DNA of 64,000 bases, taken from the NCBI RefSeq assembly GCF_902459685.1, contig NZ_CABPSF010000003.1:372001-436000 (forward strand), written 5' to 3'. How positions within the stretch are numbered: position 1 is the stretch's first letter; each line of letters opens with the position of its first letter. The notes beneath the pieces were generated by a model. It was not told the DNA's origin and did not search any database. It was given only the letters and a program-made list of their open reading frames with translations. The position numbers and the translations under genes were made by a program. The DNA is from Pandoraea iniqua. Its GTDB lineage: Bacteria; Pseudomonadota; Gammaproteobacteria; Burkholderiales; Burkholderiaceae. Below are positions 16,968-25,059 of the stretch, piece after piece.

Positions 16968-18731
16968 TCAGGACTTCTGCATTTGTTGTTCGAACGTCAG
17001 TTCGATGAATTCGGCCGGACGGCTCACCGCCACCAGCACCGACACCTTGAGCAGACCTTCGAGAATGTCGTCGCCGGTCATGGTTTCGCCAAGGCCGACA
17101 AAGACCTGAAACGCGTCGTCCGGACTTGCCCCTGCTAGGCCGCCACGCTTCCACACGCTGGTGAGGAAGTTGCGCACCATGCTCTTGATCGTGACCCACG
17201 TGTTGGCCGTGTTCGGTTCGAACACATAGGCCTTACACGCGAGCCGCAGCGATTCTTCGATCATGATCATCGTGCGGCGCACGCTCAGATATCGCCAGTC
17301 GAGGCTGTTGCCGTCGAGCGTGCGGGCACCCCACACCATCACGCCTTCGCCGATGAAGCTGCGAATGGCGTTGACCGACTTGCCGTTGGTCGGTGCGTTG
17401 AGATCTTCCTGATCGGCGTTGGAGATGCTCACGCTGGGCGACACCACGCCGTTCAGGCTGACGTTGGCCGGTGCCTTCCATACGCCGCGCGTGTTGTCGA
17501 CGAGCGTGTACAGCCCCGCCATGCCTGCCGACGGCGGCAGCAGGTTGAGCTTCTTTTGCAGCGATTGCAGCACCTGCACGTACACATTGCTCAGTGCCGC
17601 CAGCGTCTTGTGCAGCGTCTCGATGTCGTTCGCCGTCATGGCAGCGGGCTTGGCAGCAGGCTTCGCCGCGGCTGCCGCATCACCACCTGCATCGGCAGCG
17701 GCGTCTGCGGCGGCCTTCCCGTCGGCAGCACCAGCGTCAGCCGCCGCGGCATCGCCGCCCGCCTTGACAGGCGCGGCCGGAGCCGCTGCGCCGCCAAGTT
17801 GCGCCAGTACATCTTTGATCTGCTTGGCCTTCGCCGTCGCAGCCGGCGACGCCGGCACAGGGTTCAGCACTGCGTCCAGTTCTGCGGTGATGAGCGTTTG
17901 CAGTTGCGCCGGGTTCGAGATTCTCGTGAAGTCGAGATCCTTCTCGGTCACGATCGACGTGTTGACCCACGGGTAGTACCCGGCGCCGAAGTCGAGGAAC
18001 TCGGAACCCACGGCATCGCGGAACGCGGTGATGGCATCGCCGCCGGGTGCCTGACGGTCCCAGAAGCCGTCGAAGACGTCGACGATCGCGAAACGGTTAC
18101 GCATCGTGTAGCCGCAGTGCATCAGCATCGCGCGCTGCACGGTCGTGCAGTCCTGACTCGACAGGCGCACGGCTTCGGGCACCACCACCATGGTGGGTTC
18201 CTGTTCCTTGATGAGCGTGTCGATACCTTTGGTCAGCTTGCCCGGGTCGATCTCGCCATCGGCGTACGTGCCGACCGACACGATGTAGCACGGGCCGCCG
18301 CCGTTCTGGAAGAACAGCAGCATGCTGTAGTACAGCAGGTATTCCGTGCCTTGCGGCGTGAACTTGAACGGCTTGCGTGCGCCGGTCGCGCCGATGAAGA
18401 GATCGGTCACCACCGGGCGTGCCGGCGGCGTGGCGCCTCCCGCATCGGCAGCCGCTGCGTCGCCGCCGTCCTTCTTGGCCGCCGCCGGTGCGCTCGGTGC
18501 TGCCGCTACCGCGTCGAGCGAGTAGCTCGTTGCGGGTGCGCCACCGAAGTACGTCACGAATTCCGCCATCGAGCTGATACGCCACGGCGTATTGGCCAGC
18601 GGCGTGCCCTTGTTATCGGCGAACTGGGTATAGCCGATGAATGCCGGGACGGCCGTGGCGACTTCCACCACGGAATTGGGAAACGCATTTTGTTCGACTA
18701 CGTACACGCCTGGTGTTTTGTATTGCGCCAT
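16968..18731 (-). CDS. eCIS contractile sheath protein (Afp2/3-like)
   Basis: 587 aa. The N-terminus (YKTPGVYVVEQNAFPNSVVE, VPAFIGYTQFA) and the C-terminal sheath core (LDWRYLSVRRTMIMIEESL, NTANTWVTIKSMVRNFLTSV, DDILEGLLKVSVLVAVSRPA) are characteristic. Unlike Afp, only one sheath gene is present. Two low-complexity Ala/Asp/Gly-rich insertions interrupt it: residues about 74-107 and about 314-365. Both contain the block GGDAAAADAG, suggesting duplication. They probably lie on the outer surface domain. The stop is 118 bp before the tube gene. Confidence 0.9.
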   Translation of the reverse strand: MAQYKTPGVYVVEQNAFPNSVVEVATAVPAFIGYTQFADNKGTPLANTPWRISSMAEFVTYFGGAPATSYSLDAVAAAPSAPAAAKKDGGDAAAADAGGATPPARPVVTDLFIGATGARKPFKFTPQGTEYLLYYSMLLFFQNGGGPCYIVSVGTYADGEIDPGKLTKGIDTLIKEQEPTMVVVPEAVRLSSQDCTTVQRAMLMHCGYTMRNRFAIVDVFDGFWDRQAPGGDAITAFRDAVGSEFLDFGAGYYPWVNTSIVTEKDLDFTRISNPAQLQTLITAELDAVLNPVPASPAATAKAKQIKDVLAQLGGAAAPAAPVKAGGDAAAADAGAADGKAAADAAADAGGDAAAAAKPAAKPAAMTANDIETLHKTLAALSNVYVQVLQSLQKKLNLLPPSAGMAGLYTLVDNTRGVWKAPANVSLNGVVSPSVSISNADQEDLNAPTNGKSVNAIRSFIGEGVMVWGARTLDGNSLDWRYLSVRRTMIMIEESLRLACKAYVFEPNTANTWVTIKSMVRNFLTSVWKRGGLAGASPDDAFQVFVGLGETMTGDDILEGLLKVSVLVAVSRPAEFIELTFEQQMQKS

Positions 18732-18752
18732 GGTTCACCTCGGTCAACGATA

Positions 18753-19679
18753 TCAATTGATGTAGATCTCGGACACCCGAACTGCCGGGCTCTGTGCCGC
18801 TTCCTGCCCTTCCTGCCGTTGCTTTGTCTCCATCCCCTGCTGAATCACGCTGCCAACTTCGGCATTGGGCAGTCTCCGGATCAACACGCGTTCACCCGAC
18901 CGGCCCCGTTCCCGCAGCTGAAAACGCTGCGGGTATTGCTGCTGCATTGCAATTTCCTGTTCGCTCTCGAACACCAGCGCACGCCGCCCGCCACTGCGCG
19001 GCTCGCTGCCCGCGGCCACAAAACTGACTTTCTCGTCGAGATCGACGATGGCTAACGCGTCGTTCTCGGCATCGCAAACGTAGTAGTAGCGCCAGCGGGT
19101 CGAGCGCGCGGCGAAGTTGACGATGTAGTCGACGCCAGCCTTGTTGACAGCGGTGTTCGCCACGTGATCGGCGAGATCGATCTGTACGACCAGCACGGGC
19201 GGACTGAGTCTGTCGGCGCGCTCCAGATGGCGGGCCAGCGACGGCGCGCCAACCGGCAAGGCGTTCGTCGCATCGACGGTCTCGCCGGCATGAAGCCGCT
19301 GCGTGAGTGCACCGGGGACCGGCACACTTGCCGCGCTTTGCAGGAAATAGACGGCTGCGCCGCCGGTCAACGCCGGTGCCGTGTAGCGGGAAAAGTGTTC
19401 GTCTTTCGCATACCACTTGACGGTGGCGACGGCCTGGCCGGGCGTCAAACCGCCCAGCAGAACGTCGCGACGGCGAGTTTCGCAAAAGAACGCAACGCCT
19501 TGCCGGTGTGGAATCACGAGCAGGTCGCGGCGACGCACCCAATCGGTGGTCTCGGGTGTCAGGGCAAAACGCGCCCATGGCAGCGAAGCGTTGGGCTCCG
19601 GCCAGTAGGCGTGGGCGAGATCAACGGTGAACAAGCACGCATACGGTAACGCGGCTGTCCCGGTGGACGTAGCGGACAT
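18753..19679 (-). CDS. Uncharacterised eCIS operon protein
   Basis: 308 aa from ATG 19679. I do not recognise the family. It has no signal peptide or membrane segment. Two regions look like beta-rich domains: about residues 10-110 (CLFTVDLAHAYWPE, RRRDLLVIPHRQGVAFFCET) and about 170-230 (YIVNFAARSTRWRYYYVC). The C-terminal part is Gln/Arg-rich (QQQYPQRFQLRERGRSGERV) and ends in VRVSEIYIN. Its place between the cap and sheath genes and the 21-bp gap to the sheath suggest a particle component or assembly factor at the sheath terminus. Confidence 0.65.
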   Translation of the reverse strand: MSATSTGTAALPYACLFTVDLAHAYWPEPNASLPWARFALTPETTDWVRRRDLLVIPHRQGVAFFCETRRRDVLLGGLTPGQAVATVKWYAKDEHFSRYTAPALTGGAAVYFLQSAASVPVPGALTQRLHAGETVDATNALPVGAPSLARHLERADRLSPPVLVVQIDLADHVANTAVNKAGVDYIVNFAARSTRWRYYYVCDAENDALAIVDLDEKVSFVAAGSEPRSGGRRALVFESEQEIAMQQQYPQRFQLRERGRSGERVLIRRLPNAEVGSVIQQGMETKQRQEGQEAAQSPAVRVSEIYIN

Positions 19680-19699
19680 GGGGCGCTCTCCGGGCCGGG

Positions 19700-20275
19700 T
19701 CAGTGATTGAGCGCCGGTACAGGCGTGCGCACCGTCGGCACGGTACCGACGACATCGCCGGTATCGGGGGCCATCAGGCGCACCTTGTACAGCACCGACG
19801 GCAGATATTTGCCGCCAAGCATCGTCCACAGATTGCTGAGTTCGCGAATATTGAGGTTCTCGATCTCGAGTACCAGCCGGTCGATGCGCGCATCGAGCGA
19901 TGGCGACGACTGGTGGTCGAAGACCGGATAACGCTGGAAGAACTGGATCGCGCCGGAGATCAGTTTGAGCGAATCTTCGTAATTGCCGCCGGTGTAGTTG
20001 GCAGCCACCATCACGTAGAGATTCAGATAGAGCGGCGCGACGGTGGTCGTCACGCGCGATGCCCCGGCGTCACCCGGTAAAGACTGGCGATAAGGGCCCG
20101 TGTCTCGTTCGATATGCGTGAGGAACACGACCAAACGGTTGTTCGTGTCGGCAATGGCATGCCCGTGCATATCCACAAGACCGGACATCGTCACGATGTC
20201 TTCGGTGAGTGTGTAGGCTTGTTTTAAATATTCGTTGAGCCGCCCCGCCAGGTGGCCCACAGCAGCGTTAATCAT
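19700..20275 (-). CDS. DUF4255 / Pvc16-family tube-sheath terminator
   Basis: 191 aa from ATG 20275. DUF4255 proteins usually begin MINAAxxxL, which matches MINAAVGHLAGRLNEYLKQA here and decides the start over the longer upstream option. The middle has NRLVVFLTHIERDTGPYRQS, and the rest fits the family (LYLNLYVMVAANYTGGNYED, AIQFFQRYPVFDH). Afp16/Pvc16 homologues form the cap at the distal end of tube and sheath. Here it is the first gene of the eCIS operon. A weak GGGGA lies just before the ATG. Confidence 0.88.
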   Translation of the reverse strand: MINAAVGHLAGRLNEYLKQAYTLTEDIVTMSGLVDMHGHAIADTNNRLVVFLTHIERDTGPYRQSLPGDAGASRVTTTVAPLYLNLYVMVAANYTGGNYEDSLKLISGAIQFFQRYPVFDHQSSPSLDARIDRLVLEIENLNIRELSNLWTMLGGKYLPSVLYKVRLMAPDTGDVVGTVPTVRTPVPALNH

Positions 20276-20488
20276 GGTTCCCCGATACCGTTCGCAATCC
20301 AATTGCTTATCTGATTCGGTACAACACTTACGACTACCGGCACTGCTTTGTCGTTATTTTTCCTACACCGTCTTGGTTACCGAAACAAAAGGTCCTATAT
20401 GTTCGGCATTCCTGAGCGTTTCAGCGTCCCGCTTTCATTTTTTGCTGCGGAACTGTAGCACATGAGCACGGCGTTTTGCTCGGCGATA
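20276..20488 (-). promoter_or_regulatory. Probable promoter region of the eCIS operon
   Basis: About 210 bp of noncoding DNA between the terminator of the hydantoin operon and the first eCIS gene. It is noticeably more AT-rich than its surroundings and must contain the promoter if the eCIS genes form their own transcript. I find no convincing -35/-10 pair on the minus strand and no obvious operator, which may mean an activator or alternative sigma factor is used. Confidence 0.45.
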
Positions 20489-20489
20489 G

Positions 20490-20525
20490 AAAAACGAAGG
20501 CCGGCAACGTTTCCGCGCCGGCCTT
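20490..20525 (-). terminator. Rho-independent terminator of the hydantoin operon
   Basis: Read on the minus strand, a 9-bp perfect stem (AAGGCCGGC pairing with GCCGGCCTT; arms 20517-20525 and 20497-20505) with an 11-nt loop is followed after two bases by TTTTT at 20490-20494. It lies 50 bp after the racemase-like gene stop and insulates the eCIS operon from read-through. Confidence 0.88.
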
Positions 20526-20575
20526 TCACTTCCTTCCCCTTACTTGTTCAGTCACTCGCGCCGTGACTCGATCCG

Positions 20576-21313
20576 TTACACGAGTAGCGCCCGCAATGCC
20601 GGCGGCAATCCGGCGTTGTCTTTCCTCGGTGGCCGCTGAAAACTGCCGCCCGTCGCCGTCCCCGGTTGCAGGGCCATCAACGATTCGCAGTGCTTGACCG
20701 CGCTCGAGACACCATCGACGACGGGCACTGAAATCTGTCCGCGCAACTGACGTGCCAAACCGGCCAGCGGCGCCCCGGCCACGATGATGACATCGGCACC
20801 ATCTCGCTCCACCGCCATCTGGCTCAACTCGATGAGCCGGGCCGCATGATCCTCCTGCACCGTGGCAATGTCGCGCAGCGGTGACGTGAGACTGCGAATG
20901 CTCGCCAGCCGCGACGACAACCCGTTCGCCGCCACGCACTCCCGATACCACGCCTGAATCCGGTGTGAAATGGCAATGATTGAGAAGCGGTTGCCGAGCA
21001 GGCAGGCACTTGCGAGCGCGGCTTCGGTCATGCCGACGACCGGTACGTCGAACAACTCCTTGATGCCGCCCAAACCGGGATCGCCGAAAGCCGCCACGAC
21101 GAGACCGTCGAACTCCCCGGCACGCTCTGCTGCGGCGCATGCCGTCGCATAGCCACCGGTCAGCGCCTCGAAGCGCGTTTCGATATACGCCACGCCGAAT
21201 TGCGCGGTGGCAAACGACAGCGCCGTCTCAGGCGAGGCCGCGCGGCACGCTTCCGCCTCGATCAGCGCCGTCACGCTGGTGGAAATATTGGGGTTGATCA
21301 CGAGCAAGCGCAT
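20576..21313 (-). CDS. Hydantoin-racemase-like Asp/Glu racemase superfamily protein
   Basis: 245 aa, start at MRLLVINPNISTSVT, the usual N-terminus of the hydantoin/allantoin racemase family. The family uses two cysteines for cofactor-independent racemisation, the first in a CFGDPG motif and the second near a GCAG-type motif. Here the first position is Ala75 (AAFGDPGLGG) and the second region reads VAGAPLAGLA, with Ala181. Both catalytic cysteines are therefore missing, so racemase activity is doubtful. The gene follows the dihydropyrimidinase gene by 23 bp and is last in its operon. Confidence 0.8.
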   Translation of the reverse strand: MRLLVINPNISTSVTALIEAEACRAASPETALSFATAQFGVAYIETRFEALTGGYATACAAAERAGEFDGLVVAAFGDPGLGGIKELFDVPVVGMTEAALASACLLGNRFSIIAISHRIQAWYRECVAANGLSSRLASIRSLTSPLRDIATVQEDHAARLIELSQMAVERDGADVIIVAGAPLAGLARQLRGQISVPVVDGVSSAVKHCESLMALQPGTATGGSFQRPPRKDNAGLPPALRALLV

Positions 21314-21336
21314 CGCGTCGTCTCCTTGTCTACGCG

Positions 21337-22770
21337 TCACACCAGCGACGGGGCGTCGGCCGGCAAAAACTGCCCGCGTCCCGGCGTCGGTTCAAGGTAT
21401 TGGCGGTTGGCAACGAGTTGCTCGCCCCGCGAGAAACAGTGCACCGGCCAGCCGGTCACTTCCCTGCCCTCGTACGGCGTGTAGTCGACGGCGTGATGCA
21501 ATGCGTCGTTCGTGATCTGCACGCGGGCATCCGGGTCCCACAACACGATATCGGCATCCGCGCCGATGGCAATCGTGCCTTTGCGCGGGTACAGGCCATA
21601 CAGCCGCGCCGGACGATACGATGTCAGCTCGACGAATTTGTGCAGCGACAACCGTCCCTGACGTACGCCGTCGAACAGCAGCGGCAACCGCGTTTCAATG
21701 CCGGGAATACCGTTGGGAATGTGTTCGAACGACTGCGCATTGCCACCCGGTTTCTTGCCCTGTGGATCGTCGTAGTTGAACGGCGCGTGGTCAGATGAAA
21801 ACACCGAGAACACGCCCTGCTTCAACGCTTTCCAGACCGCTTCCTGATTGTCGGAATCACGCGGCGGCGGGCTGCAAACGCATTTCGCACCGGCATAGCC
21901 GTCGTCGCCCGGATGCCCCATATCGTCAGCCGTGAGGTAGAGATATTGCGGACACGTCTCGGCGAGAATCGGCATGCCGCGCCCCTGCGCCCAGCGAATC
22001 TGCCCGATCGCGTCCTTGCCGGACACATGCACGATCAGAATCGGCACATCGACCAGCTCGGCAAACGTGATCGCCCGATGGGTGGCTTCGCGCTCGACGG
22101 CGGCCGGGCGCGCGAGCCCGTGAAACTTCGGCGCAATACGGCCTTGCCCGACCAATTTATCGGTCAGCCACGCGATGCAATCCGAATTCTCCGCGTGCAC
22201 CATCACCAGCGCGCCGTGCTCGCGGGCGACGGAGAGCACTTCCAGAATTTCCCGGTCCGAGAGTTTCAGGTCGTCGTAAGTCATGTAGATCTTGAACGAC
22301 GTATAGCCTTCCTGAATCAGTTCCGGAAGTTCCTCGCGCAGCACCTTCTCCGTGGGGTCGGCAACGATCAGATGGAAGCCGTAATCCACGACGGCACGCC
22401 CATTTGCCCGACGGTGATAGTCCTCGACGGCGGCCCTCAGCGAACCGCCCTTCTCCTGCGCAGCAAACGGAATCACCGTGGTCGTGCCGCCGCAAACGGC
22501 CGCCCGCGTGCCCGTGAAAAAGTCGTCGGCCATGCGCAAGCCGTCAGGCATTGGCTGATCGAGGTGGCAGTGCCCGTCCACACCGCCCGGCATGGCGAGC
22601 AGGCCCGTCGCATCCACTTCACGCTTGCCCGGCCCGAGTCGGCGGCCGAGAGCAACGATAACGCCGTCGCTCACGCCGATATCGGTCTGGAAGCGATCGG
22701 AAGCGGTCACCACGTCGGCATTGCGAATGACCAGATCAAAAGGCTGGGCGCCTGAAAACGCATTCGTCAT
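21337..22770 (-). CDS. Dihydropyrimidinase / D-hydantoinase
   Basis: 477 aa from ATG 22770. A cyclic-amidohydrolase with intact binuclear metal site: DGHCHLD (HxH ligands), SFKIYMTYD (carboxylated Lys), MVHAENSD and LIVHVSGKDA (His ligands) and SSDHAPFNYDD (Asp). It should open hydantoin or dihydropyrimidine rings to N-carbamoyl amino acids. The start lies 4 bp after the preceding gene. No carbamoylase (amidase) gene follows in the operon, so the product may be processed elsewhere or the true substrate may be another cyclic imide. Confidence 0.88.
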   Translation of the reverse strand: MTNAFSGAQPFDLVIRNADVVTASDRFQTDIGVSDGVIVALGRRLGPGKREVDATGLLAMPGGVDGHCHLDQPMPDGLRMADDFFTGTRAAVCGGTTTVIPFAAQEKGGSLRAAVEDYHRRANGRAVVDYGFHLIVADPTEKVLREELPELIQEGYTSFKIYMTYDDLKLSDREILEVLSVAREHGALVMVHAENSDCIAWLTDKLVGQGRIAPKFHGLARPAAVEREATHRAITFAELVDVPILIVHVSGKDAIGQIRWAQGRGMPILAETCPQYLYLTADDMGHPGDDGYAGAKCVCSPPPRDSDNQEAVWKALKQGVFSVFSSDHAPFNYDDPQGKKPGGNAQSFEHIPNGIPGIETRLPLLFDGVRQGRLSLHKFVELTSYRPARLYGLYPRKGTIAIGADADIVLWDPDARVQITNDALHHAVDYTPYEGREVTGWPVHCFSRGEQLVANRQYLEPTPGRGQFLPADAPSLV

Positions 22771-22774
22771 CGCA

Positions 22775-23509
22775 TCACTCCCCTGAGGCGAACAGTTGTC
22801 CCCACTCGGACAACGCACGGGTATCGAGGCCGGCGATCTTCATCGATTTCCAGATCACCGTCGAAATCGTGTCGTACACCGGGATGCTGGTCTGCGCTTC
22901 GAGCGCGCGCGCCAGCGGTGCAGCGTGCAGATTGGTGCAGAACGTGGTGATGGCTTGCGGACGCTGTTCAGCCACTTCGTTCACGAGGCGCGTGAGCGTG
23001 TCGCCATCGACTTCGGAGAATTCGAAGTTCTTGCGCAGGTTCAGGTGGCGCTCCGCCGTGCACTGAATACCCTTGCGCGCGTAGTTGGCGATGATCCGCT
23101 GCTGCACGTCCTCCAGATACGGCGTGACGAGGCCAAGCTCCTTGACGCCGGTTTGTTCGAGAATTTCGTTGAGCGCCAGCACGGAAGTGGTGGCGGGAAT
23201 TCCCGTCGCCTCGGTGATCTGGCGGCACAGGGCTTCATCGGTCTCGAACCCGAGCCAGCCGGCCGACGTGCCGTTCCATGCGATAACGTCGACTTCGGCG
23301 TCGGCAAGCAGCTTCGCGGCGTCGAGAATCTTGTCGAGATCGAACTGGCCGAGCGCCGTCGAGCCTAGCGAGATTTCGGTCACACGAAAGCGTGAAAAAT
23401 GGACACTGACATCGGGCAGCCCGGCAACCATGGCACTGGTGATGGGTTCCAGCGCGGTGTTGGAGGACGGCGTAAGCATGCCAAGCAAAGTGCGGGAGTT
23501 TTTTGTCAT
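22775..23509 (-). CDS. Arylmalonate decarboxylase / maleate isomerase-like protein
   Basis: 244 aa from ATG 23509. Asp/Glu racemase superfamily, maleate cis-trans isomerase branch. Maleate isomerases have two active cysteines. Arylmalonate decarboxylase keeps only the second, with Gly at the first. Here the first position is Gly80 (AWNGTSAGW) and the second is Cys191 (TFCTNLHAA), which is the decarboxylase-like arrangement. MLTPSSNTALEP near the start binds the substrate carboxylate in relatives. It may decarboxylate or isomerise a small dicarboxylate made in the pathway. Confidence 0.75.
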   Translation of the reverse strand: MTKNSRTLLGMLTPSSNTALEPITSAMVAGLPDVSVHFSRFRVTEISLGSTALGQFDLDKILDAAKLLADAEVDVIAWNGTSAGWLGFETDEALCRQITEATGIPATTSVLALNEILEQTGVKELGLVTPYLEDVQQRIIANYARKGIQCTAERHLNLRKNFEFSEVDGDTLTRLVNEVAEQRPQAITTFCTNLHAAPLARALEAQTSIPVYDTISTVIWKSMKIAGLDTRALSEWGQLFASGE

Positions 23510-23584
23510 TGTCGTTTCAAAGCAAAAAGCGGAAAGGCAAAGATCGGCCGCGTTGGGCGCGGGCCGATCCGGCAAACCGGTGAA

Positions 23585-24883
23585 TCAGACAGGGAGTTTT
23601 CTTTCGTAATCGATCAACGTGGAGCACACGAGCAAGCCCACGCCGGCGGCCGCAAAGAACATGAGCGCAAGAAAGTACGAACCGGTGGTCTGCACGATCA
23701 GGCCGACGATCAGCGGCACGCTGATGCCACCGATGTTTCCGCCGAGATTCATCACGCCGCCGAGAAAACCGATCTTGTTACGGGTGCCGAGAATCGACGG
23801 AATGCACCAGTAAAGACCGCACCAGCGAAGGAAAAAGAGCGTCGAGGACAGCAGCACGACGGTGACCACGTCGCTGGTGACATACGCCACCGAGAAGATC
23901 GATGCGGTTGCGATGACGGCGGCAATACCGAAGAGCGTGCGCATCACCTTGTTGGGCGAGCCACCGGCCGCTTTCCACTTGTCGCCGATCCAGCCGCCGA
24001 TCAACTCACCGACGAAACCGCAGAAGAAGATGATGAAACTCGCGCCGCCCATCTGCTTGATATCGAAGCCATGCACTTTGTGCAGATAGTTCGGCATCCA
24101 CGTCAGCAAGCCATAGAACACGGTGTTGAAACACATCCAGCCGAGGGCCATGCACCAGACCGAACGGTATTTGAAGAAGTCCATCGAGCGGCCCGACAGG
24201 TTCTCCGGCTCGGCGCGATGCTCGGACGCCTGCGCCATCTCGATGTAGTTGGCCTCTTCTTCGTTCACAGCCGGGTGTTCACGCGGTGAATTGCGGATGT
24301 AACGCCATGCCAGATAACCCGCGAGCATCGTGCCGACGCCTGCGACGACGAACGCGAGGCGCCATGAACCCAGCACGGTAATCAGCCACGTGATGATGAT
24401 GGCACCCAGTGCGGCACCCAGCGGCGCGCCGCCGTCGAGCAAGGTGGCGCCGCGGCCGCGTTCGTTCTGGGTCATCCAGATGGCATTGAGTTTGCCGCCC
24501 GCCGGATAGATCGGCGCTTCGGCGGCGCCCAGCCCGAAGCGGGTCAGCAGCAGCGTGGTGGCACTGGTGCAAAACGCCGCAGCGGCTTGAAACAGCCCCC
24601 AAAAGACGGTGGCCAGCGCAATGACGATGCGCGGCTTGTACTTGTCGGCGAGCATGCCGCCCGGAATCTGCATGACGGCATACGTCCAGAAGAAGCCGCT
24701 CAGAATCAGCCCCTCCATTGCCGGCGTGAGGTCGAATTCTTTCGAGATCAACGGCATCGCCACCGACAACGACGCGCGGTCGATGTAGTTCACGGCGATG
24801 AGGAACAGCATCAGAAAAAAGATCTTCCAGCGAACCGTGCTCTTCGCGCCGGTCAGCGTTGCGGCCCTGCTTGTCGACTGCAT
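23585..24883 (-). CDS. MFS transporter, anion:cation symporter (ACS) type
   Basis: 432 aa with about 12 membrane segments. Family marks: NYIDRASLSVAMPLISKEF in the first helix and loop, GGMLADKYKPRIVI after helix 2, and RFGLGAAEAPIYPAG in helix 4. ACS members import organic anions such as tartrate, glucarate and ureido acids. First gene of the operon with the decarboxylase-like, hydantoinase and racemase-like genes, so it probably imports their substrate. It is divergent from a GntR gene, which likely controls it. Confidence 0.87.
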   Translation of the reverse strand: MQSTSRAATLTGAKSTVRWKIFFLMLFLIAVNYIDRASLSVAMPLISKEFDLTPAMEGLILSGFFWTYAVMQIPGGMLADKYKPRIVIALATVFWGLFQAAAAFCTSATTLLLTRFGLGAAEAPIYPAGGKLNAIWMTQNERGRGATLLDGGAPLGAALGAIIITWLITVLGSWRLAFVVAGVGTMLAGYLAWRYIRNSPREHPAVNEEEANYIEMAQASEHRAEPENLSGRSMDFFKYRSVWCMALGWMCFNTVFYGLLTWMPNYLHKVHGFDIKQMGGASFIIFFCGFVGELIGGWIGDKWKAAGGSPNKVMRTLFGIAAVIATASIFSVAYVTSDVVTVVLLSSTLFFLRWCGLYWCIPSILGTRNKIGFLGGVMNLGGNIGGISVPLIVGLIVQTTGSYFLALMFFAAAGVGLLVCSTLIDYERKLPV

Positions 24884-24955
24884 GGTGAATCTCCCGATTA
24901 GATGACTTGAGTACCGTCGTCGCGCAACTTGGGAGTGAGTATAGAATCTGTAATC

Positions 24956-24965
24956 TGTAATTACA
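24956..24965. promoter_or_regulatory. Candidate GntR operator (TGTAATTACA)
   Basis: A perfect 10-bp palindrome in the 176-bp divergent region between the MFS operon and its GntR gene. It is preceded by direct repeats of ATCTGTA. FadR/FCD-type GntR proteins often bind short palindromes of the TNGTNNNACNA kind. This is a position-based inference. Confidence 0.4.
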
Positions 24966-25001
24966 ACGTCGGTAAATAATTGATTTTATTAGGATGATAC
25001 G

Positions 25002-25015
25002 TAGGGATTTCCCTA
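25002..25015. promoter_or_regulatory. Second palindrome in the MFS/GntR divergent region
   Basis: TAGGGA-TT-TCCCTA, perfect 6-bp arms, 45 bp upstream of the GTG start of the GntR gene. It could be an alternative operator or a promoter-overlapping hairpin. Confidence 0.35.
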
Positions 25016-25059
25016 TATGGTAGGATCTTTTCGACACTGATAATTGATAACGAGACACC

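Noticed and set aside
1-20275. Type VI secretion system or prophage/tailocin
   Set aside because: No TssJLM membrane complex and no separate TssB/TssC pair. No integrase, terminase, portal, capsid or lysis genes. DUF4255, DUF5908, the LysM adaptor and CIS_TMP point to eCIS.
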